Assembly: GCA_045588675.1 (NCBI GenBank)
Contig: JAZNER010000016.1
Span: 32,889-96,888, forward strand
Reading direction: 5' to 3'
Length of the DNA: 64,000 nt
Origin: SVTX01 sp045588675
Lineage (GTDB): Bacteria; Bacillota; Clostridia; Oscillospirales; CAG-272
Shown here piece after piece: positions 58,938-64,000 of the stretch. The position numbers were made by a program, and so were the translations under genes. A model generated the notes under the pieces. That model worked only from the letters and a program-made list of their open reading frames with translations, made no database searches and was not told the DNA's origin. Numbering within the stretch: position 1 is the first letter of the stretch; the number at the start of each line of letters is the position of its first letter.

Positions 58938-59378
58938 TTAATTTATAATGTCGGCAATATCAGAAAAGCCAAGCCTTTCATCATTGAGCATCGCTATTGA
59001 TATTTTACCGAGATTGTCTTTTAAGCTTTTGTTTATCGCGCCAAAGGCAATATGCATTTTGCAACAGCTTTTTCGGGGGTTTTTGGTGCATTTGTGTTCG
59101 CCTTCAAGGCATTTGGAAATGCAGACCGCTCCGTCAATAGCTTCAATGATTTCGAGAACCTTCAACTCGCTACCATCTCGCAAGAGCTGATAACCTCCCC
59201 TGGCACCCTTAAAGGATTGCACTATTCCCTGTGCAACCAGCTTTTTAAGCACCTTTAATGTTATGTTGGGTGTTATACAAGCTAAATCAGCAATTTCGGA
59301 AGCGCCAGTCTTCTCTCCCCTGTCATCAAGCACGATACATATCCTTATAGCGTAATCGGCTTCTTGTGTTATTCTCAT
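58938..59378 (-). CDS. Rrf2 family transcriptional regulator
   Basis: 146-residue winged-helix regulator beginning MRITQEADYAIRICIVL, with the HTH at about residues 25-52 (GASEIADLACITPNITLKVLKKLVAQGIVQS) and the wing KGARGGYQL. Three cysteines in the later half (CISKCLEGEHKC, plus CC in KSCCK) can hold an Fe-S cluster as in IscR/RsrR relatives. ATG at 59378 has AAAGG 10 bp upstream; a GTG three codons earlier sits on the ribosome site. It probably represses its own operon through the adjacent palindrome. Confidence 0.9.
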   Translation of the reverse strand: MRITQEADYAIRICIVLDDRGEKTGASEIADLACITPNITLKVLKKLVAQGIVQSFKGARGGYQLLRDGSELKVLEIIEAIDGAVCISKCLEGEHKCTKNPRKSCCKMHIAFGAINKSLKDNLGKISIAMLNDERLGFSDIADIIN

Positions 59379-59402
59379 AGAAGTCACGCCTTTCGGTTTA
59401 AT

Positions 59403-59421
59403 GTGTACCTTTTCGGTACAC
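59403..59421. promoter_or_regulatory. Probable Rrf2 operator, main site
   Basis: GTGTACC-TTTTC-GGTACAC is a perfect dyad with 7-bp arms, lying 4 bp downstream of the -10 box at the predicted start of the rrf2 transcript. A shorter related dyad lies upstream of the -35 box at 59486-59498. Confidence 0.7.
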
Positions 59422-59425
59422 TATG

Positions 59426-59454
59426 ATTATATCACAAAGAAAAACACTTGTCAA
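59426..59454 (-). promoter_or_regulatory. Promoter of the Rrf2-rubrerythrin-rubredoxin operon
   Basis: Consensus TTGACA (59449-59454) and TATAAT (59426-59431) on the minus strand with a 17-bp spacer, flanked by two dyads that share the GGTA(C) half-site. Confidence 0.85.
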
Positions 59455-59485
59455 TAGGTTTTTTAAAATTTTTTCAAAAAATTTT

Positions 59486-59498
59486 TACCAAAATGGTA
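59486..59498. promoter_or_regulatory. Possible second Rrf2 operator
   Basis: TACCA-AAA-TGGTA dyad 32 bp upstream of the -35 box. It shares the TACC/GGTA half-site with the main operator but has a shorter spacer, so it may bind weakly or not at all. Confidence 0.4.
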
Positions 59499-59549
59499 CA
59501 CATTCAAAAACCCTTTTAAAATAAGGGTTTTCAAAAATCAAGCCTTATG

Positions 59550-59775
59550 TTGCCTTCTCTTTTCGTAAGTTTTTGAAGATGAGGGGAGAGCGCAGAGAGG
59601 TGAGAAGGAACTTTTTTCAAAAAGGCACCTGCGGTGCGGCTTTGGCGTGTCGTCAAGGACGCCGACCCTACAATAGTTTTGCCTATTCCCTTTCTTCCGG
59701 AGTTTTTGAAGGGTTGGTGGGGAGTGCAGAGGGGCGGAAGGGAGAACTTTTTCCAAAAAGTTTCCCTTCCGCCCC
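59550..59775. repeat. Two imperfect direct repeats of about 85 bp between rrf2 and tpiA
   Basis: Both units begin TTGCC (59550 and 59679), pass through a shared GTTTTTGAAG and a purine-rich GGGGAG-GC-CAGAG stretch, and end in GAACTTTTT...CAAAAAG. Between them is GTCAAGGACGCCGACCC, part of a dyad-like segment. The second unit forms a long hairpin (GGGGCGGAAGGGA at 59731-59743 with TTTCCCTTCCGCCCC at 59761-59775) that may terminate tpiA. No protein is supported in this stretch. Confidence 0.6.
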
Positions 59776-59795
59776 TTTGCGTCTATTCAAAAATC

Positions 59796-60551
59796 TTACT
59801 GTGCAGCGTCAACGATAGCTGTAAACTTTTCAGCAACGAGAGAAGCACCGCCGATAAGACCGCCGTCAACATTGGTCTTTGCGAGCAATTCCGCCGCATT
59901 CTTTTCGTTCATAGAGCCGCCGTACTGGATAATCGTAGCCTCTGCAACCTCTTTGCCGTAAATCTCAGCGAGAGCGTCACGGATCTGTCCGCAGGTTTCG
60001 TCTGCCTGCTCGGGAGTAGCTGTAAGGCCTGTTCCGATTGCCCATACAGGCTCATAAGCGATAATAACATTCTTCATCTGCTCAGCAGTAACACCTGCCA
60101 GGTCGAGCTTTGTCTGCATTGAAACTATTTCCTTTGTAATTCCTGCAAGTCTTTGCTCCTTAACCTCACCAAGACAAAGGATTACCTTCATGCCTGCCTC
60201 AAGAGCAGCCTTTGTGCGAAGGTTAACCGTTTCATCGGTTTCACCGAAATACTGACGGCGCTCGGAGTGACCGATAATTACATATTCAACGCCGCACGCG
60301 GTGAGCATTTCTGCGGACACCTCGCCTGTGTATGCGCCCTTCTGTGCAAAGTGAACATTCTCTGCACCGATTTTGATATTAGAGCCTTCTGCCGCTGCCT
60401 GTGCTGCCGCAATTGTTACATAAGGAGCACAGAAGATTATATCACAGTTGTCCTTACCTGCAACCATAGGCTTAATTTCATTGATAAACGCTGTTGCCTG
60501 TGCGGGTGTGAAGTTCATCTTCCAGTTGCCCGCAATTACTTTTCTTCTCAT
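59796..60551 (-). CDS. tpiA: Triosephosphate isomerase
   Basis: Interconverts DHAP and glyceraldehyde 3-phosphate in glycolysis; it would also take up DHAP released by the microcompartment aldolase. The 251-residue TIM barrel has AGNWKMN (Lys11 region), the catalytic His in GHSERRQYF, and the catalytic Glu with the phosphate loop in AYEPVWAIGTG. The C-terminal GGASL binds phosphate. It lies downstream of pgk on the same strand, a common glycolytic order. Confidence 0.97.
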   Translation of the reverse strand: MRRKVIAGNWKMNFTPAQATAFINEIKPMVAGKDNCDIIFCAPYVTIAAAQAAAEGSNIKIGAENVHFAQKGAYTGEVSAEMLTACGVEYVIIGHSERRQYFGETDETVNLRTKAALEAGMKVILCLGEVKEQRLAGITKEIVSMQTKLDLAGVTAEQMKNVIIAYEPVWAIGTGLTATPEQADETCGQIRDALAEIYGKEVAEATIIQYGGSMNEKNAAELLAKTNVDGGLIGGASLVAEKFTAIVDAAQ

Positions 60552-60584
60552 TTTAAAAACTTCCTTCTATTTTATTTTTATGTA

Positions 60585-60636
60585 AAGGGAAACCCCACTT
60601 GCGGTTTCCCTCTTTCAAGCCGCATACGGCTTGAGC
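60585..60636 (-). promoter_or_regulatory. Two hairpins between pgk and tpiA
   Basis: AGGGAAACC/GGTTTCCCT (60587-60611) and CAAGCCG/CGGCTTG (60617-60634). They lie in the 100-bp gap, without a strong T tract on the minus-strand side, so they may modulate read-through from pgk into tpiA rather than stop it fully. Confidence 0.5.
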
Positions 60637-60651
60637 GAAATTTTTTTGAAA

Positions 60652-61971
60652 TTATTTGTCCTGAAGTGCTGCTATACCGGGGAGCTCAAGTCCTTCAAGG
60701 AACTCAAGTGATGCTCCGCCGCCTGTTGAAATATGAGTAATTCTATCTGCAAATCCAAGTGTTTCACAAGCTGCCGCACTATCTCCGCCACCAACGATAG
60801 AAATACAATCGCTTTCAGCCAGAGCGCGGGCTACAGAAATCGTACCCTTTGCAAGAGTGGGGTTCTCAAACACACCCATAGGACCGTTCCAAACAACAGT
60901 CTTTGCTGCTTTAACCGCATTTGCGTAAAGCTCCATTGTCTTGTCGCCGATGTCAAGGCCCTCTTTATCTGCTGGGATTTTGTCCGAAGGAACGACTGTT
61001 ACATCAATGGGAGCGTCAATAGGATTCGGGAATCCGTCAGCCACTGTTGTGTCAATGGGAAGAAGAAGCTGAACACCGTTCTTCTCTGCCTTTTCCATCA
61101 TCTCACGGCAGTAGTCAATCTTCTCACTGTCAAGCAAGGAGTTTCCAACGCCATATCCCTTTGCAGCGAGGAACGTATATGCCATACCGCCGCCGATAAT
61201 AAGTGTGTCAACCTTTGTAAGAAGATTATTGATAACATTGAGCTTGTCTGAAACCTTTGCGCCGCCGAGAATAGCAACAAAAGGTCTTTCGGGGTTAGAG
61301 AGTGCCTTACCCATAACACCGATTTCCTTACCGATAAGGTAACCGCAAACCGCGGGCAAGTAAGCCGCAACGCCTGCTGTTGACGCGTGAGCGCGGTGAG
61401 CTGTACCAAATGCGTCGTTTACATAAAGACCGCCTTCTCCGCAGAGGTCAGCAAGAGCCTTTGCAAATTCGGGCTTGTTCTTCTCTTCGCCCGCATCAAA
61501 ACGAACATTCTCAAGAAGAACGCAGGTGCCGTTTTCCATAGCGGTAATTTTAGCCTTTGCATCGTCGCCGATAATATCGGTTGCAAACGCTACCTTGCCG
61601 TCAAGGTATTCGTTGAGCTTGTCAGCAACGATTTTAAGAGAGAACTTTTTAACATCCTTCTTTGCTTTTTCAAGATATTCCTCAGTAGCCGCTGTCTGCT
61701 CTGCCTCGGGAAGCTCAGCAACCTTTTTAAGCTCTTTCTTTGTGAGCTTAAAGCCGGGAGTAAAAATATTATGGGGCTTGCCCATATGAGATGCAAGAAT
61801 AACCTTAGCACCCTTTTCCATAAGATATTTAATTGTTGGGAGCGCCTCTACGATTCTCTTATCAGAGGTAATAACTCCGTCCTTGCTGGGAACATTGAAG
61901 TCGCAACGAACAAACACCTTTTGTCCCGCCTTAATTTCAACATCCTCAATTGACTTCTTGTTGTAGGTCAT
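60652..61971 (-). CDS. pgk: Phosphoglycerate kinase
   Basis: Makes ATP from 1,3-bisphosphoglycerate. The 439-residue two-domain enzyme shows VFVRCDFNVPSKDG near residue 20, ENVRFDAGEEKNKPEFAKALA, the hinge and nucleotide motifs GGAKVSDKLNVI and NGPMGVFENPTLAKGT, and the C-terminal GGGDSAAA...STGGGASLEFLEG. It is about 40 residues longer than standard bacterial Pgk, with an insert near residues 62-105 (TPGFKLTKKELKKVAELPEAE) seen in some Clostridia. ATG at 61971 follows AAAGGCGG. Confidence 0.96.
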   Translation of the reverse strand: MTYNKKSIEDVEIKAGQKVFVRCDFNVPSKDGVITSDKRIVEALPTIKYLMEKGAKVILASHMGKPHNIFTPGFKLTKKELKKVAELPEAEQTAATEEYLEKAKKDVKKFSLKIVADKLNEYLDGKVAFATDIIGDDAKAKITAMENGTCVLLENVRFDAGEEKNKPEFAKALADLCGEGGLYVNDAFGTAHRAHASTAGVAAYLPAVCGYLIGKEIGVMGKALSNPERPFVAILGGAKVSDKLNVINNLLTKVDTLIIGGGMAYTFLAAKGYGVGNSLLDSEKIDYCREMMEKAEKNGVQLLLPIDTTVADGFPNPIDAPIDVTVVPSDKIPADKEGLDIGDKTMELYANAVKAAKTVVWNGPMGVFENPTLAKGTISVARALAESDCISIVGGGDSAAACETLGFADRITHISTGGGASLEFLEGLELPGIAALQDK

Positions 61972-62130
61972 AATCAATTCCGCCTTTCAATATTTTTGAG
62001 CGCGTTTTCAACGCAAATTTTTTACCATCTTATAGTTTACCACAAATTATCCGATTTATCAAGAGATATTCGAAAAATTTTGCCACGATTGCTATATTTT
62101 TTTAAAAGACAGGCCGAAAACAGCATATTG

Positions 62131-62159
62131 TTGACAAAGGTATTGGGTTGTGCTATAAT
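62131..62159 (+). promoter_or_regulatory. Promoter of the DJ-1 / CPBP pair
   Basis: TTGACA (62131-62136) and TATAAT (62154-62159) with a 17-bp spacer, 52 bp before the ATG at 62212. Confidence 0.85.
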
Positions 62160-62211
62160 TTATATAAAGCTTTACATTAATTATATAGACAAAGAAAGGC
62201 AGGACCTTCAG

Positions 62212-62754
62212 ATGATTTATATGTTTTTAGCCGACGGATTTGAAGAGGTGGAGGCTCTTTGCCCGCTTGATATTCTGCGCCGCGCAGGGCTTGAGGTTAC
62301 GACAGTCGGAATCGGCAAGGATTTGATACGCGGAGCTCACGGCATTACAGTTCACGCCGACATTCCCGATATTATGTACCGCGATTCAAAGCCTGATATG
62401 ATTATTCTCCCAGGCGGTATGCCGGGAGCATCGAACTTAGATTCATCAAAAACAGTTGACGCCGCAATCCGCGCGGGAGCGAAAAACGGAGCTTTTCTTT
62501 GCGCTATCTGCGCCGCGCCGTTTGTGCTTGGCAAGAGAGGCTTGCTTTGCGGTAAGCGCGCAGTCTGCTTCCCCGGCTTTGAGTGCGAGCTTGAGGGCGC
62601 GGTCATTGATAACGAAAATGTGGTCGTAAGGGACGGAAAAATAATAACGGCAAAAGGAATGGGGGCGGCATTTGAGTTTGGACTTGAGCTTGTTCGTGCG
62701 CTAAAGGATAACGAAACAGCCGAGAAAATCAAAGCGTCGGTATTTGCAAAATAG
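62212..62754 (+). CDS. DJ-1/PfpI family protein
   Basis: 180-residue DJ-1-like protein; family members include glyoxalase III-type and protein/nucleotide deglycase activities whose scope is debated. FLADGFEEVEALCPLDILRRAG holds the conserved Glu near residue 14, and the nucleophile elbow is AICAAPFVLG with Cys near residue 100. AKGMGAAFEFGLELVRAL is the usual C-terminal motif. The chosen start, MIYMFLADGFEE at 62212, lies after the promoter; an earlier in-frame reading would begin upstream of it. The gene is followed by the CPBP gene with a 1-bp gap. Confidence 0.92.
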   Translation: MIYMFLADGFEEVEALCPLDILRRAGLEVTTVGIGKDLIRGAHGITVHADIPDIMYRDSKPDMIILPGGMPGASNLDSSKTVDAAIRAGAKNGAFLCAICAAPFVLGKRGLLCGKRAVCFPGFECELEGAVIDNENVVVRDGKIITAKGMGAAFEFGLELVRALKDNETAEKIKASVFAK

Positions 62755-62755
62755 T

Positions 62756-63766
62756 ATGCAGGAATATGTAATCAATTTTATAAAAAAAGTTAAAAATTCA
62801 AATGTTTGGCAGGAAAATGCACCCAAAAACACAAGCGCATTTGCACCGCTCGTTCTCTGCCTTGCCTGTATGGTTTTAGGGCTATTGTCAACCATTATCA
62901 ACAGGTTTATTTTCACATTCAGCGACGAAATCCTTTCGCCGATTTTGTGCCAGATAATTATCCTTTTAATTCCTATCTATCTCTATTTGTTGCTCCGCTC
63001 GCCTCAAAAATCCTTTATTGAGCAAATGAGATGGCTCGGCATCAGGCGACTTTATGCAGATTATATCTTCTTTCTGATTTTTGCCTCGTTTTTTATGATG
63101 ACGAGCTCGCTTTTGCTGAACATTATCTTTGGCGGAGTTTTTGACACCTCCGGCGGCTTTAGTCTGCTCGGAACGATTGTCGCGGGCAGAAATGAATTTG
63201 TAAGCTCGGATTGGTACTTGATTTTCTCCTACGCCATAATCCCCGCGTTTATTGAAGAAATCTTTTTCAGAGGCTTGCTTTTCCGCGAATTTGCCCAAAA
63301 CGGCAAAAAATTCGCGATAGCTCTGTCAACTATAATTTTTGCGATTTTCGCGTTCAGTCCGGGGCAAATTCCGTCAGCTATCGCTTGCGGTCTTGTTTAT
63401 TCACTCGCCCGCTCCGTCACAGGCACGCTTCAGGGCTCGATTATAATCCACCTGATTTTCAATCTGTACGGATTATTTTTGCAGACCAATATATCGCAAT
63501 ATTATCTATCCTCGCAGAACAATGCACTTTTGTTAATAATGATTATTTTTGCCTTTCTGCTCTCGGGCGTTTTGTTCTTCGGCGAGCTTGCAAGGATTTA
63601 CAGAGCAAGAGCGAAGCACGGGAAAAAAGCACCAAACGAGGATACCTTAACCTTGGACAGTGCAAAGAAAACTGCTTTAAGCTTATTTTCGCATCGACCG
63701 ACACTGATAGTATCAATTGCCTGCATAGTGCTATACATAGCCACTGTGGTAATTGAAATGATATAA
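62756..63766 (+). CDS. CPBP family intramembrane metalloprotease
   Basis: 336-residue membrane protein with about eight hydrophobic segments. The CPBP (Abi/Rce1-like) motifs are present: FIEEIFFRGLLFREF (the EExxxR motif), SPGQIPSAIACGLVYSLA and the late HLIFN histidine. Members process peptides or prenylated proteins in the membrane; the substrate here is unknown. The C-terminal 60 residues include a charged cytoplasmic stretch and one more helix. ATG at 62756 is one base after the DJ-1 stop, so translation is likely coupled. Confidence 0.88.
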   Translation: MQEYVINFIKKVKNSNVWQENAPKNTSAFAPLVLCLACMVLGLLSTIINRFIFTFSDEILSPILCQIIILLIPIYLYLLLRSPQKSFIEQMRWLGIRRLYADYIFFLIFASFFMMTSSLLLNIIFGGVFDTSGGFSLLGTIVAGRNEFVSSDWYLIFSYAIIPAFIEEIFFRGLLFREFAQNGKKFAIALSTIIFAIFAFSPGQIPSAIACGLVYSLARSVTGTLQGSIIIHLIFNLYGLFLQTNISQYYLSSQNNALLLIMIIFAFLLSGVLFFGELARIYRARAKHGKKAPNEDTLTLDSAKKTALSLFSHRPTLIVSIACIVLYIATVVIEMI

Positions 63767-63773
63767 AAACATC

Positions 63774-63824
63774 CGCGTTTTGCCCAACTTCCTTGTGAGA
63801 AGTTGGGCAAAACGCGATTTGTTT
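63774..63824 (+). terminator. Strong terminator after the CPBP gene
   Basis: Perfect 18-bp arms beginning CGCGTTTTGCCCAACTTC (63774-63791) and ending GAAGTTGGGCAAAACGCG (63799-63816), followed by ATTTGTTTTT. Confidence 0.9.
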
Positions 63825-63866
63825 TTAAATATATTGAAATTGGCAAGTGAAATTTGTTCAAAAGTC

Positions 63867-63895
63867 TTGAAAAAAGGCATATAATATGCTATAAT
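63867..63895 (+). promoter_or_regulatory. Promoter of the tRNA gene
   Basis: TTGAAA (63867-63872) and TATAAT (63890-63895) with a 17-bp spacer, 14 bp before the tRNA. Confidence 0.75.
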
Positions 63896-63909
63896 TAAGC
63901 GTAAACAAT

Positions 63910-63986
63910 CTACCCGTGGCACAGCTGGATAGCGCGTCAGACTCCGACTCTGAAGGTCAACGGTTCGAATCCGTTCGGGTAGGCCA
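63910..63986 (+). tRNA. tRNA-Arg (anticodon CCG)
   Basis: Cloverleaf drawn by eye: acceptor CTACCCG/CGGGTAG, D arm GCAC-loop-GCGC with one A-C mismatch, anticodon stem TCAGA/TCTGA around CTCCGAC (anticodon CCG, reading CGG), a five-base variable loop, T arm AACGG-TTCGAAT-CCGTT, discriminator G and an encoded CCA end. Confidence 0.95.
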
Positions 63987-64000
63987 AACAAATAACAGGG

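Noticed and set aside
59538..59818. Short reading frames between rrf2 and tpiA
   Set aside because: They fall within imperfect direct repeats and hairpins, with no ribosome site and repetitive translations, so they are products of the repeat.
1..64000. Prophage, insertion sequence or integrative element
   Set aside because: No integrase, transposase, phage structural gene or attachment-site repeat was found, and the tRNA-Arg at the right edge shows no duplicated end within the window.

Overview
This window looks like the chromosome of an anaerobic, low-to-moderate G+C Clostridia-type Firmicute, probably a gut member of the Oscillospiraceae/Ruminococcaceae or a relative. That placement is an inference. 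It rests on two T-box leaders, strong AGGAGG-type ribosome binding sites, A+T-rich intergenic DNA, glycyl-radical chemistry, a reverse rubrerythrin/rubredoxin/Rrf2 set and many gene families typical of Clostridia. No phage, insertion sequence, CRISPR array or plasmid function was seen.

Layout. 1-5.5 kb: branched-chain amino acid genes on the minus strand (ilvB-ilvN-ilvC behind a Leu-type T-box; ilvA-ridA behind an Ile-type T-box). 5.6-9 kb: a DUF1846 protein, phosphofructokinase and a CinA/PncC amidohydrolase. 9.1-14.6 kb: a radical SAM protein and a MarR-controlled heterodimeric ABC exporter. 14.6-19.8 kb: an ECF sigma / anti-sigma / VWA-lipoprotein operon and metG. 20.2-35.4 kb: a bacterial microcompartment (BMC) operon. 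35.5-50.3 kb: housekeeping and surface genes, including two BspA-like leucine-rich-repeat lipoproteins, a Ca2+ ATPase, citrate synthase, a CDF transporter, YifB, nrnA and an rbfA gene with an in-frame stop at codon 6. 50.5-57.7 kb: a divergent sugar-isomerase cluster with a PocR-domain AraC regulator and a PfkB kinase. 57.9-63.8 kb: rubredoxin, rubrerythrin, Rrf2, tpiA, pgk, a DJ-1 protein and a CPBP protease. A tRNA-Arg(CCG) lies at the right edge.

The centrepiece is the BMC operon. It reads as a B12-independent glycyl-radical compartment for deoxysugar breakdown. A class II aldolase would split a ketose 1-phosphate into DHAP and lactaldehyde, and lactaldehyde would be reduced to 1,2-propanediol. 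A glycyl radical diol dehydratase with its radical SAM activase would make propionaldehyde. A CoA-acylating aldehyde dehydrogenase, PduL and the acetate/propionate kinase would then give propionyl-CoA, propionyl phosphate, propionate and ATP, while an encapsulated zinc alcohol dehydrogenase recycles cofactor. The shell is built from four BMC-H proteins, a PduU-like and a PduT-like shell protein and one pentamer. The operon ends with a PduV/EutP GTPase, a ParA-type ATPase and a 126-residue Lys/Ala/Pro-rich protein with no aromatic residue. The last two overlap by 14 bp and resemble in layout the McdA/McdB pairs that position carboxysomes. A dedicated positioning pair in a catabolic compartment is the most interesting candidate system here.

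The isomerase cluster near 50-57 kb could feed the compartment with ketose phosphates. Its regulator carries a PocR domain, the family that senses 1,2-propanediol in the Salmonella pdu system, and no regulator gene lies inside the BMC operon itself. This link is inferred, not shown by the sequence.
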